The notes: generated by a model not told the origin, from the sequence alone. 64,000 nucleotides of DNA from Methanoculleus taiwanensis (GCF_004102725.1 NZ_LHQS01000003.1:245889-309888); one strand, 5' to 3'. Shown: positions 17,634-26,527, numbered from the stretch's first letter. Numbers and translations are program-made.

Positions 17634-18749
17634 ATGAATACCGACTATGACCTCTCCGTCATCATCCCCACCTTTAACGAAGAAGAAAATATCGCGGCGA
17701 TCGTCGAAGCAGTGGATGACGTTCTTACCGCGAGCGGTCTTCGCGGCGAGATCCTCATCGTGGACGACAACTCCCGTGACGGCACTATCGGGATTGCAGA
17801 GGGACTTGCAGCACGCAAAACCAACGTGCGGCTCATCGTCCGGATGCACGATCACGGCCTGTCGCAGTCGGTCGTCGACGGCTTTTCGCATGCCCGGTCA
17901 GGGATCTTTCAGGTGATAGACGCCGACTTCTCCCATCCTCCGGAGCTCATCCCCAGCTTCTACGAAGCGATTCAGCGGAGTAACGACGTCGCTATCGGCA
18001 GCAGGTACATGAAAGGAGGGAGCATCGAAGCGTGGCCGCTGAAACGGCGCATCATCTCCCTCGGTGCGACGGCTTTCGGCCGGGCGCTCTTCCCGGATAT
18101 CACCGACCCGGTGAGCGGCTTTTTTGCCGTCCGCCGGAGCGTCGTTGCCGATGCACCGCTCAAACCGCGGGGCTATAAAATTCTCATGGAGGTTCTCGGC
18201 AAGGGACGCTGGGACTCATTCGTCGAGATCCCCTTCGTCTTCAAAGACCGGGAAGAAGGCGAGAGCAAACTGAAACCCGCAACGATACTCGACTACCTCA
18301 AACAGTGCAGCGATATCGCGTTCTTCTCGCTCCGGCACCGTAACGGGGCGGTCTGGCATGAGTGGAAGAAGATCTTCAGTTTCGGGCTCGTCGGGATATC
18401 GGGAATTCTCGTCAACATGGGGCTGCTCTATCTCCTGACCGAATACGCAGGACTCTACTACCTTCTCTCGGCTCTCATCGCCATCGAACTCTCCATCATG
18501 AACAACTTCTTCTGGAACGACGTCTGGACGTTTAAATCGCCGAAGAACCTCCGACTCGAGCGGAAACTGCATCGCTTCGCATCGTTCCAGTTCGTCGCGA
18601 TCGGCGGCCTCCTGATCAACCTGACCGTTCTGTACGTGCTGACCGAGATCGCAGGGGTATACTACCTGCTCGCAAACCTTGCAGGAATCCTCATCGCATT
18701 CGCCTGGAACTACATGGTCAACAGGCACTATACCTGGAAGTCCGCATAG
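17634..18749 (+). CDS. GT2 polyprenyl-phosphate sugar synthase fused to GtrA membrane domain
   Basis: 371 aa. Residues 1-225 are a DPM1-type family 2 glycosyltransferase: LSVIIPTFNEEENIAAIVEAV, LIVDDNSRDGT, VIDADFSHPPELIP (DxD-like), SRYMKGGSIEAWPLKRRIIS and DPVSGFFAVRR. Residues about 240-371 form a four-helix GtrA domain (FGLVGISGILVNMGLLYLLTE; NFFWNDVWTF; FAWNYMVNRHYTW). The architecture makes a lipid-linked monosaccharide on the inner leaflet, and GtrA-like domains are associated with its translocation. The adjacent GT39 enzyme could use the product. Confidence 0.9.
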   Translation: MNTDYDLSVIIPTFNEEENIAAIVEAVDDVLTASGLRGEILIVDDNSRDGTIGIAEGLAARKTNVRLIVRMHDHGLSQSVVDGFSHARSGIFQVIDADFSHPPELIPSFYEAIQRSNDVAIGSRYMKGGSIEAWPLKRRIISLGATAFGRALFPDITDPVSGFFAVRRSVVADAPLKPRGYKILMEVLGKGRWDSFVEIPFVFKDREEGESKLKPATILDYLKQCSDIAFFSLRHRNGAVWHEWKKIFSFGLVGISGILVNMGLLYLLTEYAGLYYLLSALIAIELSIMNNFFWNDVWTFKSPKNLRLERKLHRFASFQFVAIGGLLINLTVLYVLTEIAGVYYLLANLAGILIAFAWNYMVNRHYTWKSA

Positions 18750-18779
18750 TCACAGTAAAAAGAGAGCGCCTCTTCCCTT

Positions 18780-19949
18780 TCAGGAAGAGTATGCCCCAAT
18801 AATGCCTTTGTAGACCCTGACGGCATTCTCGAGGTCGGTGATCGCGATACGTTCGTCCACGGCGTGAAGAGTCCTGATATCGCCCGGCCCGTAATCGACG
18901 ACATTAAAACCCGCCCACCGGAGATACCGGGCATCGGTCGCCGCCCACTGGAGGATCGGGGCGGCGGGCTTACCGTAGACCTGCTCGATAGCATTGCAGA
19001 CGACCCCGACGAGCGGTGTTGCGGCCGGCGTCAGCGTCGGTTCCGCCACATTGATCTCGCGTATCACGGCGTTCTCTGCATGGGCGGCTATCGCCGCAAG
19101 GAGAGACTCCGCCGAACAGCCCCAGGGAAGACGGATATCGAGCTCCATCCTGCACCGTTCCGCGACGATATTCGCCTTCTCCCCGCCCTCGATCCGGCCG
19201 GGGTTGTACATGATCCGGGTCAGGACATCGCGAAGCCCCTCTATCCCGAAGATCTCCTGGAGAACCTGCGACGACCGCTCCACGATCGCCTGCATCTCGC
19301 CTCCCGCCGCATACTCGCGTGCATGAAGTTCCTTCATGTACTCGATCAGCGAGACCGCCTCCATAATCGCGCTCCTGCCGACGGCAGGATAAAGAGAACT
19401 ATGGCCGGGCTCCCCTGAAAAACAGAGTTCCAGACGGCAGAGCCCCTTCTGTCCGATACAGGGGTTGAGCGGAGGCGTCGGCTCGGCGATCAGGCAGTCC
19501 CGGGGCGTGAGCAGACCTTCCTTCAGCAGGGAAGATATACCAAACTCGCCTCCCGTCTCCTCGTCGCAGACGAAGGCGAACTGCACCTTCGGCTCCTCCC
19601 CGGCATCCACGAGATCCTTATACGCCGCAAGGAGCGCCGCACAACCGCCCTTCATATCTGTGGCGCCCCGCCCCCATACAAACCCTCCGGCAATCTCGCC
19701 GCCGTACGGGTCATGCACCCAGGCATCGGCTATCGCCGGAACGACATCGACGTGCCCGCAGAGAAGGAGTCGGGAATCCGGTTCCGTCGTAACGAGGTTC
19801 TCCCTGCCGCCCGGGTACGACAGAACCCGGCTCCGGACACCGAGCGCATCGAGATACTCCCGGATATACTCGATGACCCCGGCCGTCCCACCGGGGGGAT
19901 TCTCACTCTTGATCCGGACGAGCGACGAACAGAGGTGGGCGACATCCAT
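18780..19949 (-). CDS. M20-family metallopeptidase/deacylase (ArgE/DapE/CPG2-like)
   Basis: 389 aa. Metal and catalytic motifs: LLCGHVDVVP (about 63), WGRGATDMKGGCAALLAA (about 92) and VCDEETGGEFG (about 126), plus a C-terminal histidine region (GDIRTLHAVDERI, about 358). The central dimerisation (lid) domain is present, giving the full family length. Substrates in the family include N-acetylornithine, N-succinyl-diaminopimelate and dipeptides; sequence alone does not separate them. DapE is conceivable given dapA/dapB nearby, but not shown. It is 11 bp downstream of the hypothetical gene 19961-20473. Confidence 0.88.
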   Translation of the reverse strand: MDVAHLCSSLVRIKSENPPGGTAGVIEYIREYLDALGVRSRVLSYPGGRENLVTTEPDSRLLLCGHVDVVPAIADAWVHDPYGGEIAGGFVWGRGATDMKGGCAALLAAYKDLVDAGEEPKVQFAFVCDEETGGEFGISSLLKEGLLTPRDCLIAEPTPPLNPCIGQKGLCRLELCFSGEPGHSSLYPAVGRSAIMEAVSLIEYMKELHAREYAAGGEMQAIVERSSQVLQEIFGIEGLRDVLTRIMYNPGRIEGGEKANIVAERCRMELDIRLPWGCSAESLLAAIAAHAENAVIREINVAEPTLTPAATPLVGVVCNAIEQVYGKPAAPILQWAATDARYLRWAGFNVVDYGPGDIRTLHAVDERIAITDLENAVRVYKGIIGAYSS

Positions 19950-19960
19950 GCCGTATCACC

Positions 19961-20473
19961 TCACAGGGCAGGCCGTGTTCTGACGAACTCGTCGAAGAGG
20001 TTGGCGAGGGCCGAACCGCGGTAGAGCCGGCGCAGGAACGCCTGGTCGAATAACTGATCGACGATTACGGAGAGATACCCCGCCGGGATAGGCCTTTTCT
20101 CCTCGGGATTCAGCACGATGCGGAAACCCCGGTACGAGGCGGGATCATCGTTGTCATAGATGCCGCTCCAGAGGAGGGGAAGCGACTCGAATGTATCGGG
20201 ATGCTCCACCTTCAGCCAGTTGATGAACTCCGGGAAGAGAGCACGCTCACCCTGCTTCTCCTGGTCGAGTCGCCACCGCAGGTATTCCATATTCATGATG
20301 TTCTTCGGCGACATATAGTTGAAAGACAGCATTCCGAGCGTAAAATCGATATGGGCGAGTGAATCGACGAAGTAAAAATACAGCACCGGATGGAAGTCAG
20401 AAGGATCCTCAAGTATCAGCGACTTGTTGTACATCTGCTTCATGACACCGACATATTCGTTCTCTTCCAGCAT
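19961..20473 (-). CDS. Conserved-looking hypothetical protein
   Basis: 170 aa, soluble, no signal peptide, mixed alpha/beta. It is rich in aromatic residues (HPVLYFYFVDSLAHIDFTLG, RWRLDQEKQGERALFPEFINW, LPLLWSGIYDN). I do not recognise a family. It begins the minus-strand pair with the M20 peptidase, with only 11 bp between them, so co-expression is likely. Codon use and composition match the neighbours. Confidence 0.65.
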   Translation of the reverse strand: MLEENEYVGVMKQMYNKSLILEDPSDFHPVLYFYFVDSLAHIDFTLGMLSFNYMSPKNIMNMEYLRWRLDQEKQGERALFPEFINWLKVEHPDTFESLPLLWSGIYDNDDPASYRGFRIVLNPEEKRPIPAGYLSVIVDQLFDQAFLRRLYRGSALANLFDEFVRTRPAL

Positions 20474-20588
20474 ACCAATCTATTGGAGAGAGAGTTAAAA
20501 AACATTGCTTTCGCGGAAAAATAAGAGCAGGCGGGAGGGTTTTCCGGAGAGAGCCAGGCCGGGTCAGTCCGGGAGGCCGAAAATGAAT

Positions 20589-21467
20589 CTACCGGAAGAA
20601 CGGTTCACGAATGCTCACAGCCTCTCTGAAAGCCGCTTCGAGGTCTTCGCCATGCTTTCCCCGGATCGGGATCAGGTTATCGCTCCGGAGAAGGCAGGGT
20701 TTGAGCTTCCCGTCCGAGGTGACGCGAAGCCGGTTGCAGAATTCGCAGAACTCCGTATTGTGGAGCGGCCGGACAACCTCGACCTCGGCATCGTCAAGGC
20801 AGTACTTCTTGCGGTGGTGCATCCTCCGCGTCACGATCTGCTCCGCCCGGGTATTTAGATCGCGCTCGACGCCGTCGACGTCTCCGTGGAACTTACAGCC
20901 GTGAAAGTCCATCAGCTCGATGACCTGCAGGATGAGGTTGCGGTTTCCCCGGACAAACTCCATGAAGTCATCGAACTCGTCGTCGTTGATCCCCTCAAGG
21001 AGCACCATATTGAGCTTCACCGGCGTGAGACCGGCATCGATGGCCGCCCGGATACCTGCAAGCACCCGGTCGAGTTGATCCCGTCCGGTAATCTCCCGGT
21101 ATCGATCGGGTCTGAGCGTATCGAGACTGACATTTACCCGGGAGAGACCTGCCTCCTTGAGCGCGGCAGCCTTTCCTGCAAGCAGGGTGCCGTTCGTCGT
21201 CATCGACGACTCGATGCCCGGCGGCACCGCCCGGATAATATCAAGGAGATCCGGGCGGAGCATCGGCTCTCCCCCGGTAAACTTGATACTCCGGATGCCA
21301 AACTTCGCCGCGACCTGCATCAGTTCGGCGATCTCCTCGGTGCTCATCTGCTCTTTCGGGTTGACCTCACCTTCTGCGTGGCAGTAGATGCACCGGAGAT
21401 TGCACTCCGATATCAGGCTTATCCGGAGATTCGTTACGGTACGGCCGTATGTGTCCTTAAGCGCCAT
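20589..21467 (-). CDS. moaA: GTP 3',8-cyclase (molybdenum cofactor biosynthesis)
   Basis: 292 aa, the short archaeal form. The radical SAM cluster motif CNLRCIYCHAEG (CxxxCxxC, about 23-30) is followed by KFTGGEPMLRPDL, MTTNGTLL and VSLDTLRPDRY. The C-terminal second cluster is CEFCNRLRVTSDGKLKPCLL (about 240). MoaA converts GTP to 3',8-cyclo-7,8-dihydro-GTP, the first step to molybdopterin, needed in methanogens for formylmethanofuran dehydrogenase and formate dehydrogenase. The C-terminal GG tail of bacterial MoaA is not obvious. It overlaps the end of rlmE by 11 bp. Confidence 0.93.
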   Translation of the reverse strand: MALKDTYGRTVTNLRISLISECNLRCIYCHAEGEVNPKEQMSTEEIAELMQVAAKFGIRSIKFTGGEPMLRPDLLDIIRAVPPGIESSMTTNGTLLAGKAAALKEAGLSRVNVSLDTLRPDRYREITGRDQLDRVLAGIRAAIDAGLTPVKLNMVLLEGINDDEFDDFMEFVRGNRNLILQVIELMDFHGCKFHGDVDGVERDLNTRAEQIVTRRMHHRKKYCLDDAEVEVVRPLHNTEFCEFCNRLRVTSDGKLKPCLLRSDNLIPIRGKHGEDLEAAFREAVSIREPFFR

Positions 21468-22053
21468 CCTTTCGCCCTATGAAACTTTTCGCGATGATAT
21501 ACGTCTCGGTACTCCCTCTCCGCGTGCTTTTCGTCCGGTAGCCCCTGACAGAATGGAAGTGCTCTTTGATATCGTTCATCAGGTCGGCGAAAAGCTCGCC
21601 CTGGAACGACTTTATCACAAAGTTACCTCCCGGCTTGAGGACATTGCAGGCGAACGCGAGTGCTTCTTCGCCGAGCCCGATCGCTCGTGCCTGATCGTAG
21701 CTCTTCTGCCCGGAGAGCTTCGGAGATACGTCGGAGACCACAACGTTCACGACGTCGAGCTCGGCCAGAACCCGCTCCTGCACCTCCTTCTGCGTAAAGT
21801 CGCCGACGATCGTAGTGACGCCTTCGAGGGGTGCGATGGGGTTTAAGTCGATACCGACGATCTTCCCGTCCGTGAGCTCGCGCAGTACCTGCAGCCAGCT
21901 CCCCGGTGCCGCACCCAGATCCACCACATTGTCGTCGGGACGGATGATACCGTTTCTCTCCTGGATCTCCAGGAGTTTATATGCGGCACGGGATCGGTAC
22001 CCGGCCTTCATGGCCCGGTTGTAGACCTTATCTCTCGACCACTGAGAACCCAT
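21457..22053 (-). CDS. rlmE: FtsJ/RlmE-type 23S rRNA 2'-O-ribose methyltransferase
   Basis: 198 aa. The FtsJ fold is clear: N-terminal RAAYKLLEI with the first lysine of the K-D-K-E tetrad, VVDLGAAPGSWLQVL (SAM-binding, about 44), GIDLNPIAPLEGVTTIVGDFT, VVVSDVSPKLSG (catalytic Asp, about 110), GGNFVIKSFQGE (Lys, about 148) and STETYIIAK (Glu). It methylates the 2'-OH of a large-subunit rRNA residue (U2552 in E. coli). It is transcribed with moaA; a minus-strand TATA-like AGCATATAG lies at about 22132-22140. Confidence 0.92.
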   Translation of the reverse strand: MGSQWSRDKVYNRAMKAGYRSRAAYKLLEIQERNGIIRPDDNVVDLGAAPGSWLQVLRELTDGKIVGIDLNPIAPLEGVTTIVGDFTQKEVQERVLAELDVVNVVVSDVSPKLSGQKSYDQARAIGLGEEALAFACNVLKPGGNFVIKSFQGELFADLMNDIKEHFHSVRGYRTKSTRRGSTETYIIAKSFIGRKDGA

Positions 22054-22230
22054 TCTGCAAACACTCCTCCCGTATACGACCGGTGCGAACGATTAACCCA
22101 CCGGCAGATCAACAAAAGATCACTGACACTATATGCTTTCGTGCAACATCAAAGTATGGGATTCCTGCAAAGTCGGTGCATTCCCCCGACCATTAAATGC
22201 GCAATCGTAAAACACTATAATTAAAAGTAT

Positions 22231-22266
22231 GATTATATAGGTTATAATTGATTTTGATAAGGGGTC
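22231..22266 (+). promoter_or_regulatory. Promoter and RBS region of pcn-priL
   Basis: Overlapping AT-rich boxes TTAAAAGTAT (22221-22230) and GATTATATAGG (22231-22241) lie 30-45 bp before the first ATG of pcn, and AAGGGGT (22259-22265) provides a ribosome binding site. It is divergent from rlmE. Confidence 0.5.
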
Positions 22267-23013
22267 ATGATGTTAAAGGCAACGATTGATGCGGAGATAT
22301 TCAGGGAGTCTATCGACGCAATGGCGGCTCTTGTCACCGAGTGCCGACTTCATACTGAGGAGGATACGCTTCGAACACGGGCAGTCGATACCGCAAATGT
22401 GGCTATGGTCTCGCTTGAGCTGAAGAGCGGAGCCTTTGAATCGTATACGGCAACGCCGGGAGAACTCGGTCTTGATATCGCGAAGATGAAGAACGTCCTC
22501 GGGATGATGGGCAAGGGCGACACGCTGACGATGGATCTCCCCGAAGAGGAGCGCAAACTCGAGATATCGTTCAAGGGATACCGCTACTCCATCACGCTCC
22601 TCGATGTCAACACGATCAGGAAGGACCCGAACCCGCCGACGATAGAATTGCCGGGCAGAGTGATCATCTCCGGGAACGCGCTGAACAACGCGATCAAGGC
22701 TGCCGCAGTCATATCCGATAAAATAGCTCTCGGCATCGATCCCGATGCGATGACATTCTACATGGAGGCAGAGGGCGATACCGATCATATCAAGCTCGCT
22801 CTCGGCGAGGACGAACTCGTGAGTTTAAACCCGGTCTCCGCCCGGTCCCTCTTCTCGCTCGACTATCTCAAGGATATGGGCAAGGTCATGGCAAAAGCGG
22901 CAGAGGTCGAAGTCCACCTCGGCGTCGATCATCCGGTCAGGTTTGCGTTCGATATCGCCGACGGCAATGGTCGCGTCGAGTATCTCCTTGCACCCCGGAT
23001 AGAGGCTGATTGA
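22267..23013 (+). CDS. pcn: DNA polymerase sliding clamp (PCNA)
   Basis: 248 aa, the standard PCNA length, with two tandem clamp domains joined near residue 120. Typical sequences: MLKATIDAEIFRESIDAM at the start, DTANVAMVSLELKSGAFESY (about 40), GLDIAKMKNVLGMMGKGDTL, then YLKDMGKVMAKAAEVEVHLG and the C-terminal GRVEYLLAPRIEAD. It forms a trimeric ring that tethers polymerase, ligase and Fen1. Two consecutive ATG codons (22267, 22270) could serve as start. The stop overlaps the start of priL (TGATG), so clamp and primase subunit are translationally coupled. Confidence 0.96.
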   Translation: MMLKATIDAEIFRESIDAMAALVTECRLHTEEDTLRTRAVDTANVAMVSLELKSGAFESYTATPGELGLDIAKMKNVLGMMGKGDTLTMDLPEEERKLEISFKGYRYSITLLDVNTIRKDPNPPTIELPGRVIISGNALNNAIKAAAVISDKIALGIDPDAMTFYMEAEGDTDHIKLALGEDELVSLNPVSARSLFSLDYLKDMGKVMAKAAEVEVHLGVDHPVRFAFDIADGNGRVEYLLAPRIEAD

Positions 23014-24017
23014 TGGTAATCGCTCTTGATATTAAAGAGCTTGTCAAATACCCTTTTTTAAAAGAATCGGAACAGCTCGTCAGGAAACAGTTCGAATCGC
23101 TCGACCGGTTTCTCGCAGGGCCTCGCGGCGGTGAAGCCCTGAAACACGCCGAGGAGCGCGTCCTTGACGCCCTCGCCGGGAAGAAAGAGTTTCGCGACGA
23201 CGAAGCGCACCAGGTATCTCCCGAGATCGAGATCGCAAGTTACGCGCTCGCCCGCATGCTGGTCTCCTGCAACGGCGACCGTATGCTCATCGACCGCCTC
23301 ACACGATTCGAGGCAAGGCGGGCATTGCACTTCCTTGAAGCCGAAGAGCCTGAAAAGAAGCAGTACATTGCACAGAGCGTCGGCCTCGATATCGGCAGGG
23401 GAACGATACCGGTCTCCGGGTACGTCGAGCTCGTCGCGCAGCTCCGGGACTCCCGCTGGCGGCTGATCAACCGTGACGTACGTGCAGGTATCGTTACCCT
23501 CGATACGGACGAACGCGACGAACTGCTCCGCGAACGCATCCGGGTCGTTCTTACCCGCCAGCTGCCCCTGAAAGTGCCGAAATCGCTCTGCGAACAGTTC
23601 GCCCCGATAACCGCCGGGATAACCGCGGCATACCAGCAGCAGATCCTGGAGCAGTTCGGCGCGGTCGAAGAGAATGCATTCCCGCCCTGCATAGGGAGCC
23701 TCATTGCAGCGATCACCGCAGGCACGAACCTCCCCCACATGGGCAGGTTTGCGGTAACCGCATTCCTCCACACGATCGGACTGAGCCCGACAGAGATTGT
23801 CGGCATGTTTCAAAGAGCTCCGGACTTCGACGTCGGAAAAACGATGTACCAGGTGGAGCATATCTCCGGGCGGAGCGGGACAGAATATACGCCGCCGTCA
23901 TGCGCGACCATGCGCACGTTCGGGCTCTGCGTCAACCGGGAGAAACTCTGCGAGCGTGTCAGCCACCCCCTCTCCTACTACAGAATAAAGAAGAACGATA
24001 AGAAGAAGCAGCCTTAA
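23013..24017 (+). CDS. priL: DNA primase large subunit
   Basis: 334 aa from the ATG at 23013. The N-terminal helical part starts LDIKELVKYPFLKESEQLVRK; the C-terminal domain carries the iron-sulfur cysteines FPPCIGSLIAAI (about 226), PPSCATMRTFGLC (two, about 301-310) and LCERVSH (about 315), with HMGRFAVTAFL between. PriL binds the catalytic PriS and helps start RNA/DNA primers; PriS is not in the window. The gene follows pcn with a one-base overlap. An archaeal DnaG is encoded separately at 48086-49315. Confidence 0.94.
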   Translation: MVIALDIKELVKYPFLKESEQLVRKQFESLDRFLAGPRGGEALKHAEERVLDALAGKKEFRDDEAHQVSPEIEIASYALARMLVSCNGDRMLIDRLTRFEARRALHFLEAEEPEKKQYIAQSVGLDIGRGTIPVSGYVELVAQLRDSRWRLINRDVRAGIVTLDTDERDELLRERIRVVLTRQLPLKVPKSLCEQFAPITAGITAAYQQQILEQFGAVEENAFPPCIGSLIAAITAGTNLPHMGRFAVTAFLHTIGLSPTEIVGMFQRAPDFDVGKTMYQVEHISGRSGTEYTPPSCATMRTFGLCVNREKLCERVSHPLSYYRIKKNDKKKQP

Positions 24018-24196
24018 GCCACTCTTTTATCGAGGGCGGAACCCGCCGCACTCAGCGTGAGGATGAAGACCACCAGAGCGAGAAGGTACGCTAAGCCCTG
24101 AAACTCCGCCATAACCGGGGGCAACAGGATGAGCAGCGCGATGAAGAGCGCGAGACTCGCGATCGCGGTCACTACCTCGAGAATTCGTATATTCAT
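24014..24196 (-). CDS. Small two-helix membrane protein
   Basis: 60 aa with two hydrophobic helices (residues about 9-29, TAIASLALFIALLILLPPVM, and about 36-53, LAYLLALVVFILTLSAAG) separated by a short loop, and a charged C-terminus. It overlaps the last 4 bp of priL tail to tail. It has an ATG, but no strong ribosome binding site. No family is recognised. The clean amphipathic pattern makes it likely to be real. Confidence 0.55.
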   Translation of the reverse strand: MNIRILEVVTAIASLALFIALLILLPPVMAEFQGLAYLLALVVFILTLSAAGSALDKRVA

Positions 24197-24299
24197 AGTA
24201 TCAGATCATCGTCAGGACGGGGTAAATCATTATGCTTTCTCCGCCCCGGGGAGACCGGACACCGCCACCGTTATGGCGTCCGGTGAGAACCTTATCTTC

Positions 24300-24848
24300 A
24301 TGGACAGCGCTGAAGCGGAGAGGCTCCTCCACCAGCATGTGACGACCGGGTCGCTCCTCGTCCACAGTTACGCCACGGCGGCGGTGATGGCGAAGATCGC
24401 AGAACACCTCGGCGAGGATGCGGAGACCTTCCGGGTGATCGGCCTGCTGCACGATATCGACTACGAACGTACGGGAGGCGACATGACCCGCCACGGCCTC
24501 GAAGGATACCATATCCTGATCGAAGCAGGTCTTCCGGAAGAGCAGGCACGAGTGATCATGCGGCATAATCACATGCTCTTTGGCGACTACACTGAGCCCG
24601 TCGAGATAGCCCTGCAGGCGGCGGACAGCGTCTCCGGGCTGGTTCTCGCCTGCGCACGGGTCAAGGGCGGAAAGATAGACGAAGTCTCGCCAAAGACCGT
24701 CCGGAAAAAGTTCAAGGAAAAGTCCTTCGCCGCCGGGTGCGAGCGCGAGCGGATCGCAGCCATCGAACCCCTGATGGATACGGATACCCTGTACCGCCTC
24801 GCCATCGAAGGCCTTGCAGAAGTGAAAGACCGGGTCGGTCTCGTATAG
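24300..24848 (+). CDS. HD-domain metal-dependent phosphohydrolase
   Basis: 182 aa from the ATG at 24300; GGTGAG at 24282 and the family's usual start favour it over the in-frame ATG at 24273. The HD residues are spread as H in LLVHSYATAAVMAKIA, HD in GLLHDIDYERTG (about 57), RHGLEGYHIL, and H in IMRHNH (about 90), then AADSVSGLVLACARVKGG (D, about 107). This is the YedJ/HDIG-like stand-alone form, usually a nucleotide phosphohydrolase; the substrate is unknown. Its C-terminus has EVSPKTVRKKFKEKSFAAG. Confidence 0.87.
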   Translation: MDSAEAERLLHQHVTTGSLLVHSYATAAVMAKIAEHLGEDAETFRVIGLLHDIDYERTGGDMTRHGLEGYHILIEAGLPEEQARVIMRHNHMLFGDYTEPVEIALQAADSVSGLVLACARVKGGKIDEVSPKTVRKKFKEKSFAAGCERERIAAIEPLMDTDTLYRLAIEGLAEVKDRVGLV

Positions 24849-24888
24849 ACGCTACCCTTATCCCGCTCGCCTGCGAAAGGTATGTGCT

Positions 24889-25440
24889 ATGGCTCCAGAT
24901 GAACGCGCAGAAGTCGTCCGGAAACTCGGGGAGGCCGTCACGATGCTGACGGACCGGATGGACGTGCGGCTCATCCCCGAGGTGGGCATGAACATCGCCT
25001 ACGCGCTTCCCGACCCACGGAGCAGAGAAGACGTCGCGGCCGTCCTCGGCAGAATCGTGCGGCTCGGCACGGCGGTTCATCCGGTCGGCGAGATCGCCTT
25101 CGGTGCCAGCGATCACGTCGCGCGTATCGTCATGACGGCGATGAAGTTCGATTCCGCCATACGGAGCGCGGCGAATATCCGCTACTCGGAGGCGGTGATC
25201 GACGAACTCGAGAACCTCATGTTCGAGATCTGCTCCTTCGACCGAACACACGAACCCCCCGGCATCCGGACGATGGACTGGGGCGTGGCATCCTGCTGCA
25301 GAGACGGTGTGCCGGACGTGATCTACGATACCGGAGCCGCCGGGAAAGAGCCGATGATTCGCATTCTCGGTGAAGACCCGGTCGTAGTCGCACATAATAT
25401 TCTTAAACTGTCGAACCGCATAACATATACACAAGTTTAG
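24889..25440 (+). CDS. Stand-alone ThiN-type thiamine-phosphate synthase
   Basis: 183 aa. The ThiN domain spans almost all of it: VGMNIAYALPDPRSREDVAAVLGRI (about 35), FGASDHVARIVMTAMKFDSAIRSAANIRYSE (about 70) and MDWGVASCCRDGVPDVIYDTG (about 127). In archaea ThiN, alone or fused to ThiD, condenses the thiazole and pyrimidine phosphates to thiamine phosphate in place of ThiE. The short N-terminal segment may be a degenerate helix-turn-helix, as in ThiR regulators, so a repressor role is the alternative. It lies 12 bp before S17e. Confidence 0.8.
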   Translation: MAPDERAEVVRKLGEAVTMLTDRMDVRLIPEVGMNIAYALPDPRSREDVAAVLGRIVRLGTAVHPVGEIAFGASDHVARIVMTAMKFDSAIRSAANIRYSEAVIDELENLMFEICSFDRTHEPPGIRTMDWGVASCCRDGVPDVIYDTGAAGKEPMIRILGEDPVVVAHNILKLSNRITYTQV

Positions 25441-25452
25441 GGAAGGTCAATA

Positions 25453-25641
25453 ATGGGAATTAAACCGTCTTACATCAAGAACCTCGGCGAAGAGCTGATG
25501 GAGAAACATGGCGAAAAGTTCAGCAACAACTTCGACGAGAACAAGCATGCAGTTCTTGAAGCGGCAGTGATAGACAGCAAGCGCGTCCGGAACCGCGTCG
25601 CCGGGTATATCTCAAGAAAGATTAATAGAAGAAGACGGTAA
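25453..25641 (+). CDS. rps17e: 30S ribosomal protein S17e
   Basis: 62 aa, the archaeal length. MGIKPSYIKNLGEELMEKHG is followed by FSNNFDENKHAVLEAA and VRNRVAGYISRKINRRRR, the standard S17e helical bundle with a basic tail. GGAAGG precedes the ATG. It is 10 bp upstream of dapA. Confidence 0.97.
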   Translation: MGIKPSYIKNLGEELMEKHGEKFSNNFDENKHAVLEAAVIDSKRVRNRVAGYISRKINRRRR

Positions 25642-25651
25642 CCCTCATAGT

Positions 25652-26527
25652 ATGTTTGAGGGAGTTCTTCCGGCAATCATCACCCCTTTTGAAAGGAGTT
25701 CGACGCTGGATCTCGATATTGGAGGGTTACGCTCAAATATCGAATTTTTAGTGCAGAACGGCATTCACGGCATCGTCCCGTGCGGCTCAACCGGCGAGTC
25801 GGCCACACTCAGTTTTGAAGAGCACGAGCGCGTCGTCAGCGAGACCGTCGATGTCGTGAACGGCCGGATCCCCGTGCTTGCCGGAACGGGATCGAACAAC
25901 ACCGAAGAGGCCGTAAGGCTTACCCGGTCCGCAAAGGATGCCGGGGCGGACGGCGCCCTTATCATCAGCCCGTACTATAACAAGCCGAACCGCTCAGGAC
26001 TCGTCAAACACTTCACCCGGCTTGCGGATCTCGATATTCCCCTGATTCTGTACAACGTGCCGGGGCGGACGGGTCAGAACCTGCAGCCGGATCTCATCGC
26101 GGAGCTTGCGCGCCACCCGAACATCGTCGGGGTCAAGGAAGCAAGCGGCGACATTACCCAGATCTCGGAGATCATCGAAAAGACGCGGGACGAGGATTTC
26201 ATAGTGCTCTCGGGAGATGACGCCATGACACTCCCTATCCTCTCGCTCGGCGGAGCAGGCGTCATCTCGGTCGCGGCGAACATCGATCCCGGCCGGATGG
26301 TCGCGATGTACGAGTCCTTCAACGCCGGAGATATCAAAAAAGCGCAGCAGCTCCACTATACGCTCTCGCCGCTCTTCCGTGCCATGTTCATCGATACGAA
26401 CCCGATCCCGGTGAAGAAAGCAGTCGGGCTTAAGGGCATGGCGGCAGGGCCGGTGCGGCTGCCGCTCGATAACCTCGACGACGCAAAGACCCGCGCTCTT
26501 TCGGAGGTGCTTGTGCAGTATGACTAA
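25652..26527 (+). CDS. dapA: 4-hydroxy-tetrahydrodipicolinate synthase
   Basis: 291 aa TIM barrel. Signature residues: GIHGIVPCGSTGESATLS (the substrate-binding Thr-Thr/Ser region, about 37), YYNKPNRSGLVKHF (about 110), LILYNVPGRTGQNL (Tyr about 136) and the Schiff-base lysine in IVGVKEASGD (about 165). It condenses pyruvate and aspartate semialdehyde, the first committed step to diaminopimelate and lysine. The dapA stop overlaps the start of dapB by 8 bp; asd follows 1.1 kb later. Confidence 0.96.
   Translation: MFEGVLPAIITPFERSSTLDLDIGGLRSNIEFLVQNGIHGIVPCGSTGESATLSFEEHERVVSETVDVVNGRIPVLAGTGSNNTEEAVRLTRSAKDAGADGALIISPYYNKPNRSGLVKHFTRLADLDIPLILYNVPGRTGQNLQPDLIAELARHPNIVGVKEASGDITQISEIIEKTRDEDFIVLSGDDAMTLPILSLGGAGVISVAANIDPGRMVAMYESFNAGDIKKAQQLHYTLSPLFRAMFIDTNPIPVKKAVGLKGMAAGPVRLPLDNLDDAKTRALSEVLVQYD

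Noticed and set aside
16680-17891. 403-codon minus-strand frame over the glycosyltransferase genes
   Set aside because: Complement of hydrophobic coding sequence giving an artificial acidic, His-rich protein.
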